64,000 nt of DNA, taken from Populus alba. Lineage: Eukaryota; Streptophyta; Magnoliopsida; Malpighiales; Salicaceae. Numbering within the stretch: the stretch's first letter is position 1; each line of letters opens with the position of its first letter. Below, piece by piece: positions 1 to 11,500 of the stretch. The notes beneath the pieces are model-generated. The model did no database searches. It was not told the origin of the DNA and saw only the letters and a list, made by a program, of their open reading frames with translations. The DNA lies in contig NC_133301.1 of the NCBI RefSeq assembly GCF_005239225.2, positions 12,772,318 through 12,836,317 on the forward strand. Reading direction: 5' to 3'. Both the position numbers and the translations under genes were made by a program.

Positions 1-1399
1 CCATCGTTTGGGATTTATATTTGAGTTTCTACAGACCAGAAGGTGTACACGTGCATAATATACTACTAATCAATTATAAAAAACTTCTATAAAAAATCAA
101 TGATGCACTTTAGCCTAAGAGACTGGATTAACAAGTTGTATTTACGTTTTTACCCTTCTCTACAAAATTCAATTGCTTGGCTAGAGCCTAGAGGGATCCG
201 GCTGTTTACTTTTTTTTCCCTAAAAGGACTTGGTTGCTATTAGAAGTAGAAGAAGAAAAAACTTTTTGTTCGAGAGCTTTTTATTATTATTATTTTGTTT
301 TCAAAGTAAAATTAATATATATATCTTTAAGAGTTAAGAAATAAAACCAAACTTTGATAGATGTTTTTTTTTCTTTTTATATTTTTAACATCGTGAAATG
401 ACTAATTTAATCTTAAAATTAAATTAAAAAAAATATGTAAAGCTAATATGAAAGGGCATTTTTGTTTTCATAATATGTTTTCCCAGAAATACTCAAATGC
501 CCTTATGCTATTTAGTTATTAAACATGTTAAAATATTAATAAAAAAAATTATAGACTTGTGCTTCGCGTGTGCTTGCGAGTTGTCATTCCCTACAATTTT
601 ATAGTTACGAGTGAGGTGCCATACGATGATCAAAAAAGCCAATTATCATATCATCTGACTCGTCTAGTAACAGTGCAACTGATAGGGTGGTGCACGTCGT
701 CGAATTTACGGGGGTTCAGTGGCATGGAGTTTTTTTCTCCTCCTTCTATTTTCTCTATTTTTGGCGTCTCATCAAAAATTCAAGCATGTCCTCTAGATTT
801 TATTTATTTTATATTTGTAGATCTTCCTTTTTATTACTATTTATTTTAATTTAAATGTTTTTTAAAGTTTATTATTTTTTTCAATTTTATTCCTAATGGA
901 CATTTTATTTTATTTAATTTTTGTATTTGATTTTTATCTTTATTTCTTTCGATTGTTGTTTCATTATCCTCTATTTGATTGATTTATTTATTTTTAATTT
1001 TATCCATCGATATTTTATTTACTTTTATATTCAATTCTGTCCTCATTTTTTATTGCTAAGTTTTTAACCTTTTCTTCATTTATTTTGTTTTTCAATTCAA
1101 TCCCTATTTATTTATTTATTTGTTATACAAGATTTGATTTCTATTATTTTGATTGCTATTTGTTTCTATTTTTAACTTTCTATGATTGAGAGTTTTGCTT
1201 TGTTGTATTTTTATATTTGTTTTCTACGGAATAATCCTGGTTTCATGACCTAAGCCACCGGTTTCAAAGATTAACCAGGTTTAAAGTTCGTCTTTTTTTT
1301 AAAAGTTCTTTTTAAAAATATATTATTTTTTAATTTTATATTCAATATTGATTTATTGAACCTTGAACTTCGTGATTTATTCTGTTTTTTTATGAGATT
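1..1399. other. AT-rich intergenic DNA, no gene recognised
   Basis: Long T-rich and A-rich stretches with no convincing coding pattern. An open frame at 559-849 has low-complexity composition and no recognisable domain. Around 1225-1295 a short stretch (tcatgacctaagccaccgg and neighbours) resembles, in reverse orientation, the 'hydroxy-poor' tandem repeat family seen again at 14.5, 17.2 and 18.9 kb, so this is probably decayed repeat sequence. Confidence 0.5.
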
Positions 1400-1487
1400 A
1401 TCCTTACCTAGTGTACTAGGTCGCGCATTAGTCGAGTTAAAATCATTTTTTTCAGTCTATTTTTTTTTAACCTTCCGGGAAACTTAC

Positions 1488-1855
1488 TGCTTTGAGTTTC
1501 AAGATACTCATTTGGTGGTTTGGTCAGAATCATAACATTTTTCTTCAATGACAAGGGATATCGAAATTCTTGTAATTGATCTATCTTGGGACAGTACAGC
1601 ATGCCTCCTATTGTTTTGGTGACCATCTAAAGACAAATAGATTTTGCTCACGCAAGAGTAGAGTCAAAATCATGTTCATAATAAAAATCCAGGACAAAAT
1701 TTCACTCTCACCTCTGCAACCTTGGCTTGAAGATTTGCAGGTGGGTGGTCTTCAAAGGTTATCACAACTGGATATTCAGATGCTTGAAAAGCATTGTTCT
1801 TGATGGCACGCAAGCACACGAGGAGATCCACTGGATTGGTGAGTGTCCTGCAAAC
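1488..1855 (-). pseudogene. Phosphoinositide-specific phospholipase C fragment (X-domain region), broken
   Basis: Two exon pieces of a plant PI-PLC. PI-PLC cleaves phosphatidylinositol bisphosphate at the plasma membrane. Exon A (1855-1712) starts after a TTTTTTAG acceptor and reads RTLTNPVDLLVCLRAIKNNA then YPVVITFEDHL, the conserved X-domain strand carrying a catalytic Glu. About 4 nt are then missing, which shifts the frame, and LQAKVAE follows in the new frame up to a GTGAGA donor. Exon B (1626-1488) follows a TTTGTCTTTAG acceptor and reads MVTKTIGGMLYCPK then MILTKPPNEYLE, the usual X-domain continuation, ending at GTAAGT. Because introns and splice sites survive, this is a genomic fragment and not a retrocopy. 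The N-terminal EF-hand region, Y domain and C2 domain are absent, so it cannot make enzyme. Confidence 0.85.
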
Positions 1856-1924
1856 CTAAAAAACAAAAAGAAATTTGGTCGTTTGAGGAATTATTTATGT
1901 TGTCCCTGTCTAAAAACACTAGAT

Positions 1925-2360
1925 TTACACCAACAAAATACACACAAGTGAAAACACAAACCTAAATAATAACTCAAGAAGAAGAAGAAGAAGAAGTTGT
2001 GCCTGATTTTTCCTTCTTATAGGATGATTAAACTTGCAATTTGCTCCAAAGTTGAAGGTCCCAATATTCATATAAGAGGCACGATCCTTTGCTTCAGGTC
2101 TCGCATGATACTGATGAGACACCCTTTATCATTCATTATTCACACTGGCATTACTTTTCTCATTCTTCTTATCTAAACCATCACCTACCTTCTCACTGCT
2201 ATCGTTCTCATGAAAAGTCTCACTCTTTTGATCATTCTCTTCACTCTTGAAATCCCCCCCTTCCCATCCTCCTCCTGCTCCTCCTCTTCTTCATGAGAAT
2301 CATTCGAATTTGGAAACTGCTCCTTCAAATCAAACTGGTTTTGGAGCTCTTGATGAAGAG
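1925..2360 (-). pseudogene. CCCH zinc-finger protein fragment, broken
   Basis: The reading starts near 2360 with LHQELQNQFDLKEQFPNS and an acidic stretch of Glu residues. It loses frame in a G7 run near 2252-2260 and continues as DFKSEENDQKSETFHENDSS, then meets two consecutive stops at 2126-2131. Beyond the stops comes a finger-like segment, YHARPEAKDRASYMNIGT then FNFGANCKFNHPIRRKNQ. In the plant tandem-CCCH RNA-binding family (HUA1/ZFN-like) this position is C-x8-C-x5-C-x3-H. Here the first Cys is Arg and the second is Phe, so only the last Cys and His remain. One frameshift, two stops and lost zinc ligands make this a relic. It lies just upstream of the PLC relic on the same strand. Confidence 0.8.
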
Positions 2361-2362
2361 GG

Positions 2363-2520
2363 AGATTGCAAACCCTAATCGAGGGATTTCATTATGAAAT
2401 GGAATTGGTGATGAAGAAGGTTGTTGTCATACTGGACCGTTTGATCAGGATGGAGGGGGGGGGGAGGAGGAAGATTGCAAACCCTAATTGAGGGATTTCA
2501 TTATGAATTGGAATTGGTGA
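2363..2520. repeat. Short direct duplication, ~49 bp, offset 109 bp
   Basis: Positions 2363-2411 and 2472-2520 are near-identical copies (agattgcaaaccctaat..gagggatttcattatga..ttggaattggtga) with a few mismatches. Each copy contains AAACCCTAA. The stretch between them holds a run of G residues at about 2454-2463. Confidence 0.85.
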
Positions 2521-3366
2521 TTTGTTTTTCCATTTGCCTCCACGTTTCAATTCTTGAAACCCTAATTCGGCGAAAGGGAGGAATGGAGTGGGAGGGGACA
2601 AAAGGTAAGGCGAAGAGGGTTAGGGTAAAGAGGAATGAAATCAAGATTTTCTAGTGGTAGTGTTGTCGGCACCATCATCAACAGAATCCGCCGATAGGAT
2701 CCAACTACTACGATAACGATGTTCGCCGGTGGACTCCTCTTCTCCAGCCAATCAGTCGCCCTCACCACTCTTAGTGTTGGTGACGCCGTTCTTGAAAACT
2801 AAGGGTACGGGGATTTAAATTTTAAGGTTTGAGAGTGGTAATTTGGAGGCTACGACCATTTTCAACGGTGAACCAAAAAAGTGAGGAGGTGCTTCAAGGC
2901 ACCATCTGAAAACCCGGTTCTTTTATAACCCGTTTGGCAATAACATCAACGCGGCTGGCCACTCCGCTTCCACAATAATAAACACCCCCTAATCTAACAA
3001 CTACATTAATAGTCCAAGAAAAATGGACTTCACAGCAATGGAAGAGTCTCCCACCGGATAAAAGGACAAAAAAGACCAACCAATGAGATCACCTTGTTTG
3101 TCACCATACAAAGGAACTGAAAGCAAAAAACATGATATATACCTTCAGCATCGGCTCCTTACAGTGTGTCGTGGGAGAAGAACACACATTGTTTTCTTCC
3201 CTGTTTGTGAATTATAATGGCTGAAATGCTAACATCCCTGCAATTTAGGAGTTCCATACAGGGTAATCTGTGATAATTAAAATTGCTCAAATAAAAAGCT
3301 GAGCCATCAGTATGTACTTTGAAACACATTGAAAGAAGAAGAGAGGACCTAAGAAATCATGCCATT
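2521..3366. other. Spacer between CCCH relic and AP2/B3 gene
   Basis: No convincing gene. Open frames on the minus strand at 2562-2768 and 2894-3079 have no recognisable domain. The right-hand part (about 3150-3366) lies immediately downstream of the AP2/B3 stop codon and probably contains its 3' UTR. Confidence 0.4.
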
Positions 3367-4404
3367 TCAGATAATTTGTATGCCAAAGAGTTTAAAGCCC
3401 GTTTTCTCAGCATTTTGCGTTCGCTTGTTTGCGCCCCTCATTCTCTCCTTCTTCCTGACAGTACTATCACGGTCGATGCGAAGCTGCAGCTCTACCTTAG
3501 ACGCAATGCTTTGGCTGGACAACTCCGCGGTGCCACCGCTGTTTTCACGGTTGTTCACACCAATCATATAGAATGTTTGAGCAGCAGAATCTACAGTTTC
3601 TCCTCTCTCACACAAACTGAAAGAAATAGTGTCATTTGCCTTCAACTTTTTCTCCTTCACGAATCGGTTCCAACCCCTTGTGAAGACATAACTCTGACTG
3701 CTCTTCCAATAACAATACCGAAATTTCCACAACTTCATAGACTTGTCATGGAAAGCAAGCATCACACCGTCCATTTTGTCAGCTGCCTCAACTTCTTCAG
3801 CACTTTCAGAAATACGGGGGAAGTACTTGATAGCGTATTTCTTAGGGATGACAATCCTATTTAGTTTACCAACATCACTTGGTGTTAGCTCCTTTTGAAA
3901 CAGTTGCTTACATGTCAGGCCTTGATTGCTCTGTGGCATCATAAGCTTAAGGCTAAGTTCAGTCTCAACAGTACTTTGGGAGCATGTCCTTATAAAATTA
4001 GCAAACTTGCATTGGTAGGTACCATCCTTTATCATATTAAGAACGACTTCAGTACTGAAATAACTCTGAAATTTTGGCTCTTCAACAGTTACATCAGTTA
4101 GGGGGGTATTTCTCCGGGAATCGCCACTCCGAAGTTTTAATGCTGCACTATCATAAGCCATAGCTGCCTCCTTTTCAGATTTAAAGGTTCCAAGCCAAAT
4201 CCGTTGGTGGTTGGCATATATTTGACAACCCCAGTGACCATTTGGCAGTGGCACAACCCCTTTGAATTTTGAAGCGCTGATATTACTGCCAGACCTTGCA
4301 CGCTTGCTTGCCGGAAAAGGATGAGTGCTGCTATTTGAATCTGAAAATTCTTCAACTACAGATGTTTCTCCATTTGAAATCAAGCTCACAGTTTCTTCTT
4401 CCAT
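3367..4404 (-). CDS. AP2/ERF and B3 domain transcription factor (RAV family, At1g50680/At1g51120-like)
   Basis: A single-exon 345-aa nuclear DNA-binding protein. The AP2 domain is at about residues 46-102 ([38 protein letters not shown]). The B3 domain is at about 166-285 ([20 protein letters not shown], then [20 protein letters not shown]). The AP2 domain begins KGV and not the more usual RGV. RAV proteins bind a bipartite site through the two domains. The C terminus ends [10 protein letters not shown], close to the RLFGV repression motif of RAV proteins, so a repressor role is likely (inference). I chose the Met at 4404. The open frame runs upstream to 4632, but those extra 76 residues look non-coding, and TTTTCGTTCAG directly before 4411 looks like the acceptor of a 5' UTR intron. 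Lack of CDS introns is normal in this family. Confidence 0.93.
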   Translation of the reverse strand: MEEETVSLISNGETSVVEEFSDSNSSTHPFPASKRARSGSNISASKFKGVVPLPNGHWGCQIYANHQRIWLGTFKSEKEAAMAYDSAALKLRSGDSRRNTPLTDVTVEEPKFQSYFSTEVVLNMIKDGTYQCKFANFIRTCSQSTVETELSLKLMMPQSNQGLTCKQLFQKELTPSDVGKLNRIVIPKKYAIKYFPRISESAEEVEAADKMDGVMLAFHDKSMKLWKFRYCYWKSSQSYVFTRGWNRFVKEKKLKANDTISFSLCERGETVDSAAQTFYMIGVNNRENSGGTAELSSQSIASKVELQLRIDRDSTVRKKERMRGANKRTQNAEKTGFKLFGIQII

Positions 4405-6270
4405 TGAATTCCTGAACGAAAACTCATCGCAGTTGAAGGTTAGTGAAGTGCGAGAGTTGATATAAAGAACAAGAGTATCATTTAAAAAACAATAAACACA
4501 AGCACAATCCTTGTATGTTTTGAGCATGTGCAAGTTTGATATAGCATATTTTGTACTTCTTAACTCATCCTTTATTCCGCGTTTAATGGAAGTTACTACA
4601 AGAACAAATAAAGATTTCCAAAGCAACGACATAAAGTGGGGTCAAAGTCCCCTATGGACTCGATTCATTAGGGGCATGTCTTAAGGAACCAAATTAATTT
4701 TGACCTTTTCATTGCCTAAACCACCTCAAATAGCAGAAGACAACAAGCTTCTTTAAATTAGCATCCTTTAACACATAAAACAATCAACGCAGAATGGAAT
4801 ACAAAAGACACTGTATATTTCATTCAAACAGCAAGAATTTTATAACCTGATTCTACAAAAAATTATCTATTCCTACAAAATTAGATAAATTTTAAATCCA
4901 ATTTCTTATAGATCTAAAACAACAGTGTGTTGTGTTTTTTAATGACGAATCCGCTGAATATCAACGCCAATAATCACAATAAATTGAAAAAATAAATCAT
5001 CTAAAAATTTAGAAATTGTATTCCTCTGCAACTAGTTTGGGATTGAGACTTGGTTGTTGTTGTTCCTCGACGATAAAATGATTACACATTCATATCAGCA
5101 ACAAAAGACTGTTACATTTTCAATCGGATCAGCAGAAATGACAATAAATTTGAAAACCACACCTAAAAATCTGATGTCTCTCACAGTTGCTTCACAAACA
5201 ATGACATTGTCTTGGTTGAGTAAAAGTTATGTGTACTTTCAAAAGTTCATACAAACCACCCAAACACAGCAAAAAGCCAGAAGCTAAAAGGTGTCTGTAA
5301 GCCACCAGGAAATTACCAATAAGATATCTTGGGGAGATAAAGCAAAACTTGCAAACAAAAACAAAAATATAGATACGAGATTCACAAGTATATGGTCTTG
5401 GAAAGAAGGAGCCTCTAACAAAATCCATGTGTCAACTAAGTATGATTATCAATATTCTGAATAGGTAGCTTTCTTGCAGCAGTAACACAATCATAGACAC
5501 GGAAAATAATTACGCGAGTTCTGGAAATCCTCCTCAAGACAACAAAATTTCTTCTATCATCCCAAACTCATTTTTTAATCCTCTATTTTCCACAAAAATT
5601 GAGGGAAAAAAGAAATGACAATCCATTCAACTGCCACGATCATGTTAAAAACATGATAGACCAGTTTAGACATTAATCACCAAGTACACGTTTTTAGATT
5701 CACCAGATCCACATTTTTTGTTCTTCTGAGCTCCAATGACTGATCAAAATTAGTACAGAAGCACATATATGCATTACCGACCTATTCAGTCACTAGTGTA
5801 ATAACCCTCTTCTCCTTCTCTAATAGGAAACTTGTAAATACATGCAATAGAACTGAACACAAATTAAAGAGATGCTTTGTTCATTGCCCCCAAGATATTA
5901 GTAAGATGAAGAATTGTTCAGGTAAATGCATCTTTGGGAAATAGTGATCTGATAAAAAAAAAAGGAAGAAACAAAGCTGTGTTATAGAGGGGAAGATGTG
6001 AGTGAAGCTTAATCCCGTCGGTGATAAATCTAGATTTCAACTCAACATCCTATTTTATATATGCTGTCCAGCAAACATCGACCCTTGCTCTATCAAGCAG
6101 AAAGTGTTGAAATTATTTCTATTCTATCCTGAGCCAGCGTAGTTTGATTAAGAAAATTTGTTCATTCAGAAAAATGATGAAAATCCAAAGCATCAATATC
6201 CAAACAAGCTCAAAACAATTATTTCTCAGATTTAATTCAAATTTTGTTCTGGTGCATTGTAAATGTGGCG
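4405..6270. other. Upstream region of the AP2/B3 gene
   Basis: No coding gene supported. A probable 5' UTR intron acceptor sits at 4412-4414 on the minus strand, so the promoter and a leader exon of the AP2/B3 gene probably lie in this stretch. I could not place the first exon. Open frames at 5054-5287 (+) and 5192-5428 (-) show no family resemblance. Confidence 0.4.
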
Positions 6271-6854
6271 TGGGAACTTTCTTCCTTCTTGGCATAATAA
6301 TATTTATTGTATTATTTTCTTAATTGTTAAGATTTTCTAAGTTTTGAAAAAATTAAAAAAAGTTTAAGAAGTGGTTTAGTTAAGAAAACATAACTTTTAA
6401 TCCGGCTGTTAAATTGAGCGGGAATTTTGACAAAAACTTGTGCAGGTCTTATTTTCAATTAGGTTAAGATATCATGATGATCGAATATAGAAAAGGGCTT
6501 TCAAATAAGGCTTATAAGTTACTTTGTAGGATTGTCTTTATGTACCTCGTTGAAATTGATTTTTTTTTCTATTTAGATTAGCACTTTTAATTTAATTAAT
6601 ATTTCACTAGTTTGGGATCCTGATGCTATTTGAATTTTATTAGTTATGTAAGTTTTAATTAGAAATCCTTTTCTAATAAGGATTTTAGTTCTAACTAATA
6701 TAGATAGAAATATTTAGTTTATTTTGAGAACATTTAGATTTAGATTATTCGGACTTTTGTAAATTCCAAAGTTTATTCTTTAAATTTCTCTATAGCTTAG
6801 ATATGTAATTTTAGGGCTTGAGAACCCTAGTTTCTATCCACATTGTACGATACA
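6271..6854 (+). repeat. Left LTR
   Basis: Shares many long blocks with 7905-8514, including tcttggcataataatatt, acataacttttaat, ctatttagatta.cacttttaatttaattaatatt, ctaactaatata.ata and tagtttattttgagaacatt. It starts TGGGAACTTTC and ends near GTACGATACA. The 3' edge is approximate. Confidence 0.85.
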
Positions 6855-7904
6855 AGGGTGGAGGCCATTCAAGGCATTGTGCGAGCTTAAGAGAAAAAAA
6901 AACTAGATCGTTTTGCACTAGCTCATGAATTGATAAGAATGGATCGTTTGGAGCAAGTCATGGTAAATCTACCTTGACTAATTGGTTACACAAACAAGGA
7001 TCGTGAAGAGAGAAACTTGCTTGGAGACTTACCTTAAGACAAGTCGAACTCCAAACCAATTCTTGAATTTGATGAGATTCCTATCTATGATGGAAGAGTT
7101 TCAAAAAATAATTATTAACTAGATGATAGAGTTTGAAGCTTACTTTTATTTTAATGAGATTTCTTATCATTAAAAAGTAGGACTTGTTGCCACAAACTTT
7201 CTTATGAGAATGATGGTTTGAATTTCTAGATTATAGAACTCGTATTGATATGCTTTTCATTTTATTTTATTTTTTTGCTAGATTTGAAACAATCATTAAT
7301 TTTGGAGTTTATACAAGATGATTATGAAGGGATTTTATCTATCATTTGCTTTCTGTTCAACTTTTTAAAATAGCAAAGAGGTGTTGTCTCTTTAAAATAG
7401 ACATTTTCAACATCACAACAATGACAACAACACTACTGCAAATATTACTCTACTTGTCGATGTTTGATCTACTAATGGCGAAGAAGAAATCACGAAAGCT
7501 CCTAAATTAGTATCGTGTAGTGATTCCCAAGATCTTGCAAACAAGAACACAAAGGACATGATCATTCATAATAATTCTTTTAAAGATGATATGAAAGATT
7601 ATATTATATATCTTGAAGTTTTTTTAAATACAAAGATTGAAGCATTAAAGTCATAAATGATGAAGATGTCAAGTTTGAAGTAAAATAATGTGTGAAAGAA
7701 CTACAAGTATAACATTAAGTTTTAATTTTTCTTTAGCATACACACATCACAGAATAAATTTTGAAGTTCACAAGTCAAAGATATACTACTTTTGAATATG
7801 TTTACTTTAATGTTATATTCAAAGTATTTGTTCTCTTTGAAGTAGAAGAGTTCAATTCTTGATAAATAACTCTAAGACGAGTTTTTCAAAAGTTTAGGAA
7901 CTGA

Positions 7905-8514
7905 TGTTCAAAACTTTCTTCATTATTCTTGGCATAATAATATTAATTGTTAAGATTTTTTATGTTTTGAGAAGTTTAAAAAAAGTTCAAGATGCAATTA
8001 GGGGAAAAAAAAACATAACTTTTAATTCGGTCATTAAATCGAGCTAAAATTTTAATAAAATATTCTGAAGGTCATGTTACTTATTAAATTAAAATTTAAT
8101 GATAATCAAAGATTGGGAAGGCCTTCAAATAAGGTTCATAAATTATTGTGTGGGAATATTATCTTTATTTAACTTATAGTATTTGGATTTTTTTTCTATT
8201 TAGATTAACACTTTTAATTTAATTAATATTTTACTAGTTAGGAATTCTAATGCTAGATTCATTCTATTAGTTAGTTAAGCTTTAATTACGAATCCTTTCC
8301 TATAAAAAAATTTTAGTTTTAATTAGGAATCATTTTCTATAAGGATTTCAGGTCTAACTAATATAAATATGGATGTCTAGTTTATTTTGAGAACATTCAA
8401 ATTCAAATTATTTAGACTTTTAAAAAATTTCAGAGTTTATTCTCTAAATTTTTTTAGAGTTTAAGTCTATAACCTTTTAGAGCTTGAGAACTATATTTCT
8501 ATCAACATTATACA
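7905..8514 (+). repeat. Right LTR
   Basis: Partner of 6271-6854. It starts TGTTCAAAACTTTC and ends near ATTATACA. It carries an extra partial duplication of the ttttaattaggaatc.ttttctataagga segment (about 8280-8345) that the left LTR has only once. Confidence 0.85.
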
Positions 8515-11500
8515 CTGCGTAAAAACGTCATGCCATCTAAATTTTTACACATAAGGGAGGAAATGTTCCTGGTCCATTGCCCCTTCTGTTATAACATGAA
8601 ATGAACAATTACCTACTCTTGTTGGATAGATGAAATTAAAAGTGGCATAAGAAACTAAAACAACCAAACTTCGGGATTATAAAACAAAGAAAAAGAGAAT
8701 CTTTAGAAGAACATCAACGGATAAATAGACGATAGCACGTCTCAATTCTTAAATCATTTAGATATTACTCAGTCTAAGGCTTATATTAATCAGGCAGAGT
8801 TTTGCAAAGTTCAAACTACATAAAGATAAGTACTCAAAAAAAATAAAAATCGGATCTACATATCTAACACTTATTATGATCATGAGAGGGATAAAGGTTG
8901 ATGCTCAATTTCTCAGTCATATTATATTTACTATCACACAAACTTCACAGCATTGACAATGGATGAGGAAATTCAAATGTGTTGGATTTTATGCACAAAC
9001 CAGGGAACTAAATGGAACTAAGCCAAAAACCCAATGCAATGACCACACTCCATCAAAACACAATTTTAGTTTCAATAAAACGGTTTAGTCTTCAATCTGC
9101 TCTTACAAGTCCAATTGCTCCTAATCCATCTTTGTATTTTAGGTGATTCTCCAATATGTATTTCAACTCAATATTTTCTTGTAAACTGACAAAAATAATC
9201 TCACTTGAGAACTCAAAGCTCACCCCATCTATTAAAAAGTTAAATTAAAAAAAAAAAACAAAAAAAAAATGTCGAAGTGGTGTTAAAATCCTTTCTTTTT
9301 CATGGTTCCCCCCCCCCCATAAATTATGCTAGGTTTGAGTTTATGACATGAGGGTATTTTCGTGTGTGTGGTTGAGAATATCTTATTAAATGATGGATTG
9401 AAGAATAACCCTGTATTCAAGTACAAGATAAAACCAATTAGAATTGTAGAATAGATTAGAGATTAAGTATAAAATATAAGGATGATTGATCTAATCCCCC
9501 ATCTAAAAAGGCTCATATATCACTTAGCTTGCTTATGCAATGGATAACTGCAGTAAACTTTGAGGGGAAGCCTAGTGTTAATCTTGAATGACTGCAAGAA
9601 TACAAAAAGAAAGCCATGATAAAACCTCTTTAAGGAGGTAGAATACAAGCCCTACCACTGAAGTGAACTTCTACAAGAAGCCTAATATTAATCTTGGATG
9701 ACTTGCTAAATCCAAAAACAATGCACGGTAAAACCTCTTTAAATAGGAAAACAGCATGCTTTTCCCTGATTTACAAATTAGAACCCTATGTCACAACAGC
9801 ATAAATAAAGTGAAAATGCTTCAAATAATTTCTGTTTCACGATAACTGCATAACTCAATGGGGAGTATAATGAATCGACTGATTGTTACAAAGTTACAAT
9901 CAATGCATAGGTATGTAGACTCAGTGTATCTAACAGGAACCTGAAACACAGAAATCTGGAACCTGATTATGAATCTGCTTAACTTCAGAAATTATCATGT
10001 GATTCAAAACTGCAGCTACTCGAACAAGCTCAATCAACAAGAAAAACCAAGTCTACATGGATGATATCTAAAAATGCGATTAGGGCTCACAATTCATTGA
10101 AGAATGAATTTGGTTTGATATTATGATAGAAGATCATCATAAACAATCAATCTTTATATCTTAACCCAGCTTCGTTTTCAAAACAGAAGGCATCAGATCA
10201 GTGGCATATAAGATCAAACAACATAATGAAGAACTACACTGATGCACTTGACAGAGATTATGGTAATGTTATAATATTTTGTCGCGCGTATTCATAGAAT
10301 TCATTCTCCTCTCATGGTTTAAGAACACAAATTACTAAATGAACAAAAACAAACACTACTCATGGTTGTATCTTGATGTAAGAATATCATGCCCAATCAA
10401 CTGCTATCAAATTCATTAATACAGTACCTGTAAGACCTAAATTCTTTTTTTTTGGTAATAGTCGAAAGTTTTATTTTTTGTAAAACCTAAATTCTAATCT
10501 GAAACCCTTCATAACGTTCATTATTTCGAGTGTTATCAAGTCAACTTGCTCAAAATCTACACCTGTGGTCCTTCGCCCTATCATACACGCCAGCTGGCCC
10601 AAAACAAAACACAGCGCTAGTATTAGTTAACATCATTCACTATTCATGCAGTTAGACCACGCACATCCATTGCAAGACAGATCATTGGATGTCTAATCGA
10701 TCTAACTTGGTTTCTTTTTCTTAATTGGGTCTCTATCATCAAATAGTAGGAAATATCAAATTCTACAGGAACTCATATCTTGGTTTACGCTGTGTATATG
10801 GAATTACTTCAGAAGGAAATAAGTCCAGTTATGGAATATAGCATCTGTTCAAGGGCAATACTAGTCAAGTATACTATTGAGAGGAATCTTGAAGAGTAAT
10901 TAGCACACCTGAGTTCCTTTCACTGCACGACTAAAAGGGACAACAAAATCTTTAAGATTATTGAAACAGGAAAAGTATTTCAAGTATAGACAGCCAAACT
11001 ATAGAACATCAGATCTTCAAGAATGACCATATGAGGACTAAACAAAGTCTTTGATCCACTAGTTAATCCACAAACAAAAACCCATGAATATACCATTAAT
11101 TTACTCCTCAGGACGTGGATTGTAAATTAATCATTAAGAAGCATAAAATTAATAATACCAAACTATCTATTACTTCATTTAGAGATTATATAGCGGGACT
11201 GCCTTCATGAATTGTCATTAAAACATCACAGATCTAGATTAAGGAGGAATCCTCTTTCCTGTTAATTTTTATGCTGAAACAGTTTCTTAACCCTACTATA
11301 ATGCTCACATATCTTCCTTTAAAGCAACTAATTTGCAGTCAAAGAACCCCAAAAGAAGCAAATAGAGACAGATTATTTCCAAATCTAACAAAAAAAATCA
11401 CTAAGGAAAACACATAAAATCAGAAGAAACAACAGTGCTACGTGCATCAAGAAAGTAAAAACTAGCATGTAAGAGCAAAGGAATGTTACCTGAGTGGAGG

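Larger units (their letters stand above)
6271..8514 (+). mobile_element. Degenerate, internally deleted LTR retrotransposon (Ty3/gypsy-like gag remnant)
   Basis: Two long, clearly related direct repeats of about 0.6 kb flank an internal region of about 1.05 kb. Both begin TG and plausibly end CA. A purine-rich stretch (aagtttaggaactga) ends just before the right repeat, as expected of a polypurine tract. Internal sequence has gag-like scraps in shifting frames: ATGGATCGTTTGGAGCAAGT (MDRLEQ) near 6940, FDEIPIYDGRVSKNNY near 7066, then EAYFYFNEISYH, a stop and KVGLVATNF near 7135-7200. These resemble plant gypsy gag proteins. I see no protease, reverse transcriptase or integrase, so it cannot move by itself. 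Flanking 5-mers (TGGCG left, CTGCG right) are only a poor target-site duplication. The many LTR differences suggest an old insertion. Confidence 0.85.

Noticed and set aside
3319..3864. 181-codon open frame on the plus strand
   Set aside because: It is antisense to the AP2/B3 coding region and has no domain of its own.
4405..4632. Upstream in-frame extension of the AP2/B3 protein (76 residues)
   Set aside because: It does not resemble the family, and a likely splice acceptor directly before 4411 indicates that it is intron or leader sequence.
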